Shown piece by piece: positions 24,587 through 32,475 of a stretch of DNA of 32,549 nt (position 1 is the first letter of the stretch; every line of letters begins with the position of its first letter). Source of the DNA: Candidatus Odyssella sp. (GTDB lineage: Bacteria > Pseudomonadota > Alphaproteobacteria > Bin65); assembly GCA_016792765.1 (NCBI GenBank), contig JAEULD010000357.1, positions 1 to 32,549 of the forward strand, written 5' to 3'. Position numbers and translations under genes: made by a program. Below the pieces are notes generated by a model that was given only the letters and a program-made list of their open reading frames with translations, ran no database searches and was not told the DNA's origin.

Positions 24587-25708
24587 GTGGGCGGCGAACC
24601 GGTCTATCTCGACTACAACGCGACGGCGCCGGTGCGGCCCGAGGCGGCCGCTGCCGTGGCCGAGGCGCTGGCGGCGACGGGCAATCCCTCCTCGGTCCAC
24701 CGCTTCGGCCGCGCGGCGCGCCGGCGCGTCGAGGACGCGCGCGAGCAGGTGGCGGCGCTGATCGGCGCGGCGCCCGCCGAGATCGTGTTCACCGGCGGCG
24801 GCACCGAGGCGAACGCGCTCGCGCTCGCCGGCGCCGGCCGCGCGCGCATCCTCGTGTCGGCGATCGAGCACGATTCGGTATTGGCTCCGGCCGTGGCGCT
24901 CGATCCCGAAACGCCGCGCATTCCGGCCGCGAGCGACGGCACGGTCGATCTGGACGCGCTCGACCGGCTGCTCGCGGGGCGCGGCGCGGAGACGATCGTC
25001 TCGCTGATGCTCGCCAACAACGAGACTGGCGTCATTCAGCCGGTCGCCGAAGCGGCGCGCCGCGCCCACGCGGCGGGCGCGCTGCTGCATTGCGACGCGA
25101 TCCAGGCGGCGGGGAAGATCCCCGTCGACGTGCGCGCGCTCGGCGCCGATCTCGTCTCGCTGTCTGCGCACAAGCTGGGCGGCCCGCAGGGCGTGGGCGC
25201 GCTCCGCGTGGCCGATCGCATCGCGCTGCGGCCGATGCTGCGCGGCGGCGGGCAGGAGCGGGGGCGGCGCGCCGGCACCGAGAACGTGCCGGGCATCGCC
25301 GGCTTCGGCGCCGCGGCGGCGGCGGCGCGGCGCGATCTCGGCGACGCCGCGCGCATCGCGGCGCTGCGCGACGCGCTCGAAGCCGCGGTGCTCGCGCGCG
25401 CGGCCCGCGCGCGCATCGCCGGCGCGGACTCGGCGCGCCTGCCCAACACGAGCTGCATCGTGCTGCCCGGCGTCGCGAGCGAAACCCAGGTGATGGCGCT
25501 CGATCTCGCCGGCGTCGCGGTCAGCGCCGGCGCGGCCTGCTCGTCGGGCAAGGTCAAGGAATCGCACGTGCTGGCCGCCATGGGCTTCGCGGCCGACGAG
25601 GCCGGCGCCGCGATCCGCGCGAGCCTCGGCTGGGCGAGCACGCCCGCCGACGTCGATCGTTTCGTCGCAGCGTGGAGCGCGATGGCCGCGCGCCGCGCCG
25701 CCGCCTGA
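24587..25708 (+). CDS. Cysteine desulfurase (NifS/IscS-like)
   Basis: A 373-residue PLP enzyme that moves sulfur from cysteine to its own active-site Cys as a persulfide for Fe-S clusters and thio-cofactors. PLP lysine is Lys196 (SLSAHKLGGPQG), His95 (AIEHDSV) stacks on PLP, and the catalytic Cys318 sits in GAACSSGKVKESHV, the long flexible-loop form of group I enzymes. The only usable start is GTG 24587, with no clear ribosome site, so translation may depend on coupling to cysE (stop 12 bases upstream). No iscR, iscU or suf genes follow, so it is more likely a NifS-like stand-alone enzyme than part of a full Isc operon. The Ala/Arg-rich composition is in line with the genome. Confidence 0.93.
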   Translation: MGGEPVYLDYNATAPVRPEAAAAVAEALAATGNPSSVHRFGRAARRRVEDAREQVAALIGAAPAEIVFTGGGTEANALALAGAGRARILVSAIEHDSVLAPAVALDPETPRIPAASDGTVDLDALDRLLAGRGAETIVSLMLANNETGVIQPVAEAARRAHAAGALLHCDAIQAAGKIPVDVRALGADLVSLSAHKLGGPQGVGALRVADRIALRPMLRGGGQERGRRAGTENVPGIAGFGAAAAAARRDLGDAARIAALRDALEAAVLARAARARIAGADSARLPNTSCIVLPGVASETQVMALDLAGVAVSAGAACSSGKVKESHVLAAMGFAADEAGAAIRASLGWASTPADVDRFVAAWSAMAARRAAA

Positions 25709-25799
25709 GCGACGCGAGCATTGCCATTCGGCGCCCGGCGGGATAACAGCGGCTCCGCTTCCGTACCATGTCGGGGTCCAACGGCCGCGGAGGGCGACC

Positions 25800-26522
25800 G
25801 TGCATCGTTCGTTGATAGGCATTGCCGTGCTGCTGGCGCTGGCCGGCTGCTCGTATCGCGAGGCCGCGCGGCCGCCGGTGCGCAGCGCCGCCGTGCCGGT
25901 GGTGTGGCTGCGCTCGGAGACGACGTCGCGCGCCGCCGAGACGAGTTTCCGCCGCAAGGTGGTCGAGATCGCGATGGCCGAGTGGCGCCGCTGGGGCGCG
26001 CAGGCCACGCATCGCAACGGGCCGAAGCAGAATCATGCCGGCTATGCCGAATGGGTCGCGCATTACTGGAAGATCGCGACCGGACGCGAGAGCCGCGCCG
26101 CGTGGTCGGGCGCCTTCGTCAGCTACGTGATGAAGGAGGCGGGGGCGGATTCGTCGTGGCCGGGCACCGGCTCGCACGCCCACTACATCAAGATCGCGAC
26201 GCAGAACCGCGCGCGGCGCAGCGGCCATTTCTGGGCGCGGCGGCTGACCGAGTATTCGCCGCGGCCGGGCGACCTCGTCTGCAACGCGCTCGAGGGCGGC
26301 ATCGACTTCGACAACCAGCCGGACCGCAGCTACGCCTCGCATTGCGACATCGTCGTCGACGTGCGCGACGGCTGGATCGCCGTGGTCGGCGGCAATCTCT
26401 CGAACTCGGTGGCCAAGCGCGCGCTGATGACCGATTTCGACGGCCGCCTCGTCAACCCGCAGCCGCGCGCCTTCGATCCGGCGGTGCGCAACTGGTTCGT
26501 CGTGATCGAGACGCGGCTCTGA
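25800..26522 (+). CDS. DUF2272 lipoprotein
   Basis: A 240-residue putative lipoprotein. The signal sequence ends in the lipobox LAGC with lipidated Cys17 (IAVLLALAGC). The rest matches DUF2272, a CHAP/NlpC-P60-like family of unknown activity. In the region where such domains carry the catalytic Cys, this protein has Ser103 (AAWSGAFVSYVM); possible partner residues are His126 and His128 (GSHAHYIKIA) and His181 (YASHCDIVVDV). The start is GTG 25800, with a strong GGAGGG at 25789-25794. It lies 91 bases after the cysteine desulfurase and may have its own promoter. A cell-wall or envelope role is possible but not shown. Confidence 0.85.
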   Translation: MHRSLIGIAVLLALAGCSYREAARPPVRSAAVPVVWLRSETTSRAAETSFRRKVVEIAMAEWRRWGAQATHRNGPKQNHAGYAEWVAHYWKIATGRESRAAWSGAFVSYVMKEAGADSSWPGTGSHAHYIKIATQNRARRSGHFWARRLTEYSPRPGDLVCNALEGGIDFDNQPDRSYASHCDIVVDVRDGWIAVVGGNLSNSVAKRALMTDFDGRLVNPQPRAFDPAVRNWFVVIETRL

Positions 26523-26557
26523 TACCGACCGATTGAGGAAGCTTGGCGGCTCCTATC

Positions 26558-26580
26558 ACCGCCCCCCTTGAGGGGGCGGT
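26558..26580. terminator. Terminator hairpin after the DUF2272 gene
   Basis: A perfect 9-bp stem ACCGCCCCC (26558-26566) with GGGGGCGGT (26572-26580) around CTTGA, 36 bases after the DUF2272 stop and in the convergent gap with the RND pump gene. It is probably a terminator and at the same time part of a longer palindromic repeat unit (next entry). Confidence 0.6.
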
Positions 26581-26704
26581 CGGAGGCACGCTCTTGCGCG
26601 CCTCCGGGTGGGGGCCTTCTTCCCGGCGATGCACTCGCGGAAAGGAGACCCCCTCAGTCCAGCGCGCAAGCGCGCGCAGGACAGCTCCCCCTCGAGGGGG
26701 GAGC
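26581..26704. repeat. Composite palindromic repeat region between convergent genes
   Basis: A run of further stems: CGGAGGC (26581-26587) with GCCTCCG (26600-26606); a GTCC-GCGCGC stem within 26657-26682; and GCTCCCC (26684-26690) with GGGGAGC (26698-26704) around a CTCGAG core. The CCCCCTCAGTCC ... GACAGCTCCCCC pattern resembles dispersed intergenic repeats seen in alphaproteobacterial genomes (recollection, unchecked). No protein coding is supported in 26523-26756. Confidence 0.6.
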
Positions 26705-26756
26705 GAAGGGACCGCGCTTCGATCGCACGGGACGCGACCGTGGATCTTCCCGCCCG

Positions 26757-29700
26757 CTATCCCGGCGGCGCGTTCGGCACCGCGGGCGGCGGCGTTCGCG
26801 CGTCGTCGCGCAGCCAGACGTAGATCGCCGGGATCACGAGCACGGTCAGCGCCGTCGACGAGGCGAGGCCGAACAGCAGCGAGATCGCGAGGCCCTGGAA
26901 GATCGGGTCGAACAGGATGAACGCGGCGCCGATCATCGCCGCGGCCGCGGTCAGCACGATCGGCTTGAAGCGGATCGCGCCGGCGTCGATCAGCGCCTCG
27001 CGCAGCGGCGCGCCTTCGCGCCGGCGCGCCTGGATGAAATCGACCAGCAGGATCGAGTTGCGCACGATGATGCCGGCCAGCGCGATGAAGCCGATCATCG
27101 AGGTGGCGGTGAACGCGGCGCCGAACAGCCAGTGGCCGATCACGATGCCGACGAGGGTGAGCGGCACCGGCACCAGGATCAGCAGCGGCAGGCGGAAGCT
27201 GCCGAACTGGCCGACGACGAGCAGGTAGATCGCGAGGATCGCCACGGCGAAGGCCGCGCCCATGTCGCGGAACGTGACGAACGTCACCTCCCACTCGCCG
27301 TCCCAGAGCAGCGCGAGCTTCTTCTCGTCCTCGGGCTGGCCGTGATAGCGCACGGCGGGCGCGCCGAGCGGCCCCCACTTGGCCTTGGCGATCGCATCCT
27401 CGACCGCGAGCATGCCGTAGATCGGGGCTTCGTAGCGCCCGGCGAGCTCGGCCAGCACCATTTCGGCGTATCGCCCGTCGCGGCGGAAGATCGGCAGCGA
27501 GGCGGGCTCGCGCTTCACCTGCACGACGTCGCCCAATTCGACCACGCCGTGCTTGGCCGGAACCGGCGTGGCCAACAGCCTTTCGCCGAGCGCCAGGCCC
27601 GCGCGCGGCAGGCGGATCGTGATCTCCATCGGATAGACCTCGGCGCCGCGGTGCGAATAGCCGACGCGGACGCCGCCCAGGAGGGCCTGGATCGTGTCGA
27701 ACACGTGGCCCTGCTCGACGCCGTGGAATTCGAGGCTCTCCTGATCGACGACGAGGCGCATGCGCTCGGCCGCGCGGCCGAGCGAATCGTCGACGTCGAC
27801 GATGAAATCGACCGAGCGGAAGATCTCGCGCAGGCGCGCCACCGTATCGCGCCGCGCCTCGGCGGTCGGTCCGTAAACTTCGGCCAGCAGCGTCGCCAGC
27901 ACCGGCGGGCCGGGCGGCACCTCGACCACCTTGATGCGCGTGCCCTCGGGCACGGCGAGGGCGGCCAGGCGCTTGCGCACGTCGAGCGCGATGTCGTGGC
28001 TTTCCCGCGCGCGCTCGCCCTTGGGCAGCAGGTTGAGCTGGAGGTCGCCCTGGTGGGAGCGGGCGCGGAGATAGTAGTGCCGCACGAGGCCGTTGAAGTT
28101 GAACGGCGCCGCGGTTCCGGCATAGGCCTGGATCGTGGCCAGCTCCTTCACGTCCTTGAGGCGGTGCGCGGCCTGCATCAGCACGCGCTCGGTGGCCTCG
28201 AGGCTCGAGCCTTCGGGCAGGTCGACGACGACCTGGAGCTCCGACTTGTTGTCGAACGGCAGCAGCTTCACGGTCACGTCGCGCGTGTAGAACGCGATGC
28301 ACGACACCAGCGTGGCGCCGGTGACGGCGGCGAGGAAGATCTTCGACCGTTTCCGGCCCCGGAGCAGCGGCACCGCGACGCGGCGGTAGAGCCGGCCGAG
28401 CGCGCCGCCGTCGTGCCCGTGGGCGTGGTCGGGCCCGCCGCCGGCCAGCGCGTTGCGCCGCTGCATGCGCAGCATCAGCCACGGCGTCACCACCACCGCG
28501 ACGAAGAACGAGAACAGCATCGCGGCCGAGGCGTTGGCCGGGATCGGGCTCATGTAGGGGCCCATGAGGCCCGAGACGAACATCATCGGCAGCAGCGCCG
28601 CCACGACCGTGAGCGTGGCCACGATCGTGGGATTACCCACCTCGGCCACCGCGTCGATCGCGGCTTGCGTCCGCGTGCGGCCGTCGCGCATGGCCCAGTG
28701 GCGCACGACGTTCTCGATCACGACGATCGCGTCGTCGACCAGGATGCCGATCGAGAAAATCAGCGCGAACAGGCTGACGCGGTTGATCGTGTAGCCCATC
28801 AGCCACGAGGCGAACAGCGTGAGCAGGATCGTCGTCGGCACGACGACGAGCACGACGGCGCCCTCGCGCCAGCCGAGCGTGAACACGACCAGCAGCGCGA
28901 TCGAGACGGCCGCGATGCCGAGATGCAGCAGCAGCTCGTCGGCCTTCTCGGCCGCGGTCTCGCCGTAGTTGCGCGTGACGGTGACGGCCACGTCGGCCGG
29001 AATCATCGCGCCCTGCACCTCTGCGAGCCGGTGCAGCAGCGCCTCGGCCAGCACGACGGCGTTGGCGCCCTTGCGCTTGGCGAGCGCCAGCGTGACGGCC
29101 GGGCGCATGTCGAGCGAGCCGTCCTTCTGCTTGGCGAAGTGCCAGGCGCGCCGCTCCTCGGGCTTGGCGCCGACGACGACGCGCGCCACGTCGCGGACAT
29201 AGACCGGGCGGCCGTCGGACGTCGTGATCAGCAGCAGGCCGATATCGGCCGGGTTCTGGAGCGTTCGCCCGGCGGTCACGTCGAGGCTGCGGTTGCGCTC
29301 GCGCACCGCGCCCACCTGCAGCGCGCGGTTGGCGCCCTCGAGCTTGTCGATGAGCTGCTTCAGCGTGACGCCGTACTGCGTCAGCCGCTCGGGATCGGGC
29401 TCGATGCGGAGCTGGTCCGCGCGCCCGCCGACGATGTAGGTGAGGCCGACGTCTTCGACCTTGGACAGCTCGGCCTGGAGCTTCTCGGCGATCTGGAACA
29501 GCGCGTTGTCGTTCCAGCGCGTGTCGGTGCCGGGCTTCGGCGCCAGCGTCAGCGCCAGGATCGCCACGTCGTTAATGCCGCGCTTGACGATCAGCGGCTC
29601 GGGAATGCCGGTCGGGATGCGGTCGAAGCTCGCGCGCACCTTCTCGTGGATGCGCAGGATCGCCTCGTCCTCGTCGGTGCCCACCTTGAAGCGCGCGGTC

Positions 29701-29987
29701 ACGATCGCGCGGTCGTCGACCGTCTGCGAATAGACGTGCTCGACGCCGAGCACGCTCTTGACGATGATCTCGAGCGGCTTGGTGACGAGCTCGACCGCGT
29801 CGTCGGCCTTGAGGCCGTTGGCGGTCACGTGGATGTCGACCAGCGGCACGCTGATCTGCGGCTCCTCCTCGCGCGGCAGCGAGACGAGCGCCAGCAGGCC
29901 CACGACGATGGCGGCGGCCAGCAGCAGCGGGGTCAGCGGCGAGCCGATGAAGGCCCGCGTGAGATTGCCGGAGATGCCGAGCTTCAC
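26757..29987 (-). CDS. RND efflux permease
   Basis: A 1076-residue inner-membrane proton-driven pump of the AcrB/MexB-related RND superfamily. It has the two-repeat layout: helix 1 at about 15-38, a large periplasmic domain, helices 2-6, a cytoplasmic loop, then the same again. The proton relay Asp-Asp is at about 417-418 in helix 4 (GILVDDAIVVIENV), typical of the HAE-1/multidrug branch rather than heavy-metal CzcA pumps. The middle cytoplasmic loop (about 518-525) is His-rich (PDHAHGHDGG). The start is GTG 29987, which overlaps the TGA of the adaptor gene (GTGA). No outer-membrane channel gene is in the window. The substrate is unknown. Confidence 0.93.
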   Translation of the reverse strand: MKLGISGNLTRAFIGSPLTPLLLAAAIVVGLLALVSLPREEEPQISVPLVDIHVTANGLKADDAVELVTKPLEIIVKSVLGVEHVYSQTVDDRAIVTARFKVGTDEDEAILRIHEKVRASFDRIPTGIPEPLIVKRGINDVAILALTLAPKPGTDTRWNDNALFQIAEKLQAELSKVEDVGLTYIVGGRADQLRIEPDPERLTQYGVTLKQLIDKLEGANRALQVGAVRERNRSLDVTAGRTLQNPADIGLLLITTSDGRPVYVRDVARVVVGAKPEERRAWHFAKQKDGSLDMRPAVTLALAKRKGANAVVLAEALLHRLAEVQGAMIPADVAVTVTRNYGETAAEKADELLLHLGIAAVSIALLVVFTLGWREGAVVLVVVPTTILLTLFASWLMGYTINRVSLFALIFSIGILVDDAIVVIENVVRHWAMRDGRTRTQAAIDAVAEVGNPTIVATLTVVAALLPMMFVSGLMGPYMSPIPANASAAMLFSFFVAVVVTPWLMLRMQRRNALAGGGPDHAHGHDGGALGRLYRRVAVPLLRGRKRSKIFLAAVTGATLVSCIAFYTRDVTVKLLPFDNKSELQVVVDLPEGSSLEATERVLMQAAHRLKDVKELATIQAYAGTAAPFNFNGLVRHYYLRARSHQGDLQLNLLPKGERARESHDIALDVRKRLAALAVPEGTRIKVVEVPPGPPVLATLLAEVYGPTAEARRDTVARLREIFRSVDFIVDVDDSLGRAAERMRLVVDQESLEFHGVEQGHVFDTIQALLGGVRVGYSHRGAEVYPMEITIRLPRAGLALGERLLATPVPAKHGVVELGDVVQVKREPASLPIFRRDGRYAEMVLAELAGRYEAPIYGMLAVEDAIAKAKWGPLGAPAVRYHGQPEDEKKLALLWDGEWEVTFVTFRDMGAAFAVAILAIYLLVVGQFGSFRLPLLILVPVPLTLVGIVIGHWLFGAAFTATSMIGFIALAGIIVRNSILLVDFIQARRREGAPLREALIDAGAIRFKPIVLTAAAAMIGAAFILFDPIFQGLAISLLFGLASSTALTVLVIPAIYVWLRDDARTPPPAVPNAPPG

Positions 29988-30961
29988 GGGCGCACCAGAA
30001 CGTCGCCGGCGCGCAGGCCGCTGAGGATTTCGACGCCGCCCTCGGCCGGCGCGCCGGGCTGCACGACCACGTCGCCGCCGGATTTCAGCCGCACGAAGGC
30101 GAGGCCGAAGCGGCGGATGACGTAGGCGGGCGGGATCACGATCGCCGGGCGCGTGCCGGCGGCGACGAAGACGCGCGTGCGCTCGCCGACGAAATAGTCG
30201 CCGAGACCGGAGACTTCGGCGTCGGCGACGACGCGGCCGTCGCGCATCTCGGGATAGACGAGGCGGATGCGGCCCTCGCGCAACGGCTGGTCCTCGGCCA
30301 GGCCGCGCTCGCCCACGAGGACGCGCCCGCCTGCGCGCATGAAGCGCGCGTGCCGCTCGGGCACCGTGATGCGCAGGACGTAGGTGTCGGTCGCGATCTC
30401 GACGATCGTCTCGCCCGGCATGACGACCGTGCCGTTGACCGCCTTCACCTTGAGGACGCGGCCGGAGACCGGGGCGATCACGTCGCCCTCGGCCTGCTGC
30501 TGGACGACGACCGCGCGCTCGGCGACGGCGGCGGCGAGCTGGCCGCGCACGACGTCGAGGGCGGTCTCGGCGGCGTCGAGGCGGGCCTGCGTGGCGGCGC
30601 CGGTGGCGCGCAGTTCGCGCGCGCGCTTCAGCTCGGTGTCGGCCAGCTCGCGCTGCGCCTCGAGCGAGCGCACCTTGGCGTCGAGCGCCGAGATCTGCAG
30701 CGCGAGCTTGGGATCGTTGACGCGCGCGAGCTTCCGGCCGGCCTCGATGCGCTCGCCTTCGACGATGGCGAGATCGGCGAGCGTGCCGCCGATACGCGCC
30801 CGCGCCGGCGCGGTCTTGACGCTCTCGACGGTGCCGAACACCGCTTTGAGATCTTCGATCGGCCGCGGCGCCACCGCGAACTCCTCGGCCCGCGCGGCGC
30901 CGCCGAGCAGCAGGGCCGCGACGACGGCGGCGCTCCCGGCACGGATGGTTCGCTTTCGCAT
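29984..30961 (-). CDS. RND efflux periplasmic adaptor (membrane fusion protein)
   Basis: A 325-residue periplasmic protein with a Sec signal (residues 1-25, cleavage after ARA). It shows the barrel-sandwich/lipoyl halves (ARIGGTLADLAIVEGERIEAG at about 53-73 and VIAPVSGRVLKVKAVNGTVV at about 160-180) around a short coiled-coil hairpin (about 88-150, LEAQRELADTELKRARELRA), then a beta-barrel. This is the HlyD/AcrA family that links the RND pump to an outer-membrane channel. Overlap with the pump gene (GTGA) indicates coupled translation. It starts at ATG 30961, downstream of a regulatory gap shared with the SQR gene. Confidence 0.92.
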   Translation of the reverse strand: MRKRTIRAGSAAVVAALLLGGAARAEEFAVAPRPIEDLKAVFGTVESVKTAPARARIGGTLADLAIVEGERIEAGRKLARVNDPKLALQISALDAKVRSLEAQRELADTELKRARELRATGAATQARLDAAETALDVVRGQLAAAVAERAVVVQQQAEGDVIAPVSGRVLKVKAVNGTVVMPGETIVEIATDTYVLRITVPERHARFMRAGGRVLVGERGLAEDQPLREGRIRLVYPEMRDGRVVADAEVSGLGDYFVGERTRVFVAAGTRPAIVIPPAYVIRRFGLAFVRLKSGGDVVVQPGAPAEGGVEILSGLRAGDVLVRP

Positions 30962-31027
30962 GATCCCCTCTCGCTGTCTCGTTGCCGGCGCCGGTGGCCA
31001 GCTTCGGCCGGCCGCGGCGCCGGTTCA

Positions 31028-31041
31028 TTGACGCACGTCAA
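31028..31041. promoter_or_regulatory. FNR/FixK-type box
   Basis: TTGAC-GCAC-GTCAA is a perfect 14-bp dyad that fits the TTGA-N6-TCAA core recognised by Crp/FNR-family regulators (FNR, FixK, FnrN). It sits 67 bases before the efflux adaptor start and about 128 bases before the SQR start. It could couple either gene to oxygen or redox state; which one cannot be told from the sequence alone. Confidence 0.6.
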
Positions 31042-31101
31042 CCTCGCGAGGGGCTCCGCGGCCGGCGGCCCGGCATACCCCCGCGACACTCGGTCCTCTA
31101 T

Positions 31102-31134
31102 ATATTCGAACTATTGAATATTAGAATAGTCGAA
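31102..31134. promoter_or_regulatory. AT-rich dyad, candidate ArsR-family (BigR/SqrR-like) operator of SQR
   Basis: Two overlapping dyads lie in an AT-rich island: ATATTC (31102-31107), N8, GAATAT (31116-31121), a perfect 6+6 palindrome; and TTCGA-A-CTATT (31105-31115) facing AATAG-TCGAA (31125-31134), 10-bp arms with one bulged A. TATATA at 31099-31104 could be a -10 box overlapping the site. ArsR-type repressors BigR and SqrR bind AT-rich dyads and control sulfide-oxidation genes; no such regulator gene is in the window. The assignment is inference. Confidence 0.5.
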
Positions 31135-31168
31135 AGTGCCGCACATGTCACGCAGGCGGGAGGACCCC

Positions 31169-32449
31169 ATGGCCCATATCGCGATCCTCGGCAGCGGCCT
31201 CGGCGGCATGCCGATGGCCTTCGAGATGAAAGAGCAGCTCCGGCCCGGCGACCGGCTCACGGTCGTCTCCAACGGGAGCACGTTCCAGTTCACGCCCTCC
31301 AATCCCTGGGTCGCGGTCGGCTGGCGCAAGCGCGAGGACGTCGAACTGGCGCTGCCGCCGCTGCTCCGGAAGATGGGCATCGGATTCGTTTCCGCCGGTG
31401 CCGAGCGCGTCGAGCCCGAGCGGAATCGCATCCGGCTCAAGGACGGGAATTTCGTCGACTACGATTTCCTCGTCGTCGCCACCGGGCCCGAACTGGCGTT
31501 CGACGAGATCCCGGGGCTGGGGCCCGCCGGCCACACGCAATCGATCTGCACCGTCGACCACGCGCTGCGCGCCGAGGAGGCCTGGCGCGCCTTCGTCGCG
31601 AGCCCCGGCCCGATCGTGGTCGGCGCCGCACAGGGCGTCTCGTGTTTCGGCCCGGCCTACGAATACGCGATGATCCTCGACACCGACCTGCGCCGGCGGC
31701 GGATTCGCGACAAGGTGCCGATGACGTTCGTGACCTCGGAGCCCTATGTCGGCCATCTCGGCCTCGGCGGGGTCGGCGACACCAAGGGCCTGCTCGAATC
31801 GGCGCTGCGCCAGCGCCACATCAAGTGGATCGTCAACGCCAAGACGGCGCGCATCGAGGCGGGCAAGCTGTTCGCGGCCGAGGTCGACGACGACGGCAAG
31901 GAGAAGAAACAGCACGAGCTGCCGTTCACGTTCGCGATGATGATGCCGCCGTTCCGCGGCATCCGCGCGCTGGCCGGGATCGAGGGCCTCGTCAATCCGC
32001 GCGGCTTCGTCGCGGTCGACAAGCACCAGCGCAATCCGCGCTATCCGAACGTGTTCGGGGTGGGCGTGTGCATCGCGATCCCGCCGGCCGAGGCGACGCC
32101 GGTGCCGACCGGCGTGCCCAAGACCGGCTTCATGATCGAATCGATGGTCACCGCCGCGGCGCACAACATCCGCGCGCTGCTCGACGGGCGTCCGGCCAAG
32201 GCCGAGGCAACGTGGAACGCCGTCTGCCTCGCCGATTTCGGCGACACCGGCGTGGCCTTCGTCGCGATTCCGCAAATCCCGCCGCGCAACGTCAACTGGT
32301 CGTCGGAGGGCCGCTGGGTCCACCTCGCGAAGGTGGCGTTCGAAAAATACTTCCTCCGCAAGGTGCGCAAGGGAACCAGCGAGCCGCTCTACGAGAAGTA
32401 CATCATGAAGCTCGCCGGCATCGAGAAACTCAAACCGGCCGCGAAGTGA
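31169..32449 (+). CDS. sqr: Sulfide:quinone oxidoreductase, Acidithiobacillus-type
   Basis: A 426-residue FAD flavoprotein that oxidises sulfide and passes electrons to membrane quinone. The N-terminal FAD motif is ILGSGLGGMPMAFEM (6-20); ATGPELAF (104-111) and a second nucleotide region follow. The three functional cysteines of Acidithiobacillus ferrooxidans SQR (128, 160, 356) line up with Cys127 (SICTVDHA), Cys159 (GVSCFGP) and Cys353 (NAVCLADFGDTG), so catalytic capacity is likely; Cys301 is extra. The C-terminal stretch (about 385-420) is amphipathic and suits membrane attachment. ATG 31169 follows GGGAGGA at 31158-31164. A DUF2892 gene follows 26 bases later, a typical partner in sulfide-detoxification operons. 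Confidence 0.92.
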   Translation: MAHIAILGSGLGGMPMAFEMKEQLRPGDRLTVVSNGSTFQFTPSNPWVAVGWRKREDVELALPPLLRKMGIGFVSAGAERVEPERNRIRLKDGNFVDYDFLVVATGPELAFDEIPGLGPAGHTQSICTVDHALRAEEAWRAFVASPGPIVVGAAQGVSCFGPAYEYAMILDTDLRRRRIRDKVPMTFVTSEPYVGHLGLGGVGDTKGLLESALRQRHIKWIVNAKTARIEAGKLFAAEVDDDGKEKKQHELPFTFAMMMPPFRGIRALAGIEGLVNPRGFVAVDKHQRNPRYPNVFGVGVCIAIPPAEATPVPTGVPKTGFMIESMVTAAAHNIRALLDGRPAKAEATWNAVCLADFGDTGVAFVAIPQIPPRNVNWSSEGRWVHLAKVAFEKYFLRKVRKGTSEPLYEKYIMKLAGIEKLKPAAK

Positions 32450-32475
32450 CGGCGGCCCTAACCCGGAGGTACATC

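Noticed and set aside
26568..30125. An 1185-codon open frame on the plus strand
   Set aside because: Antisense to the RND pump and adaptor; low-complexity Asp/His/Arg/Gln composition and no recognisable motif.
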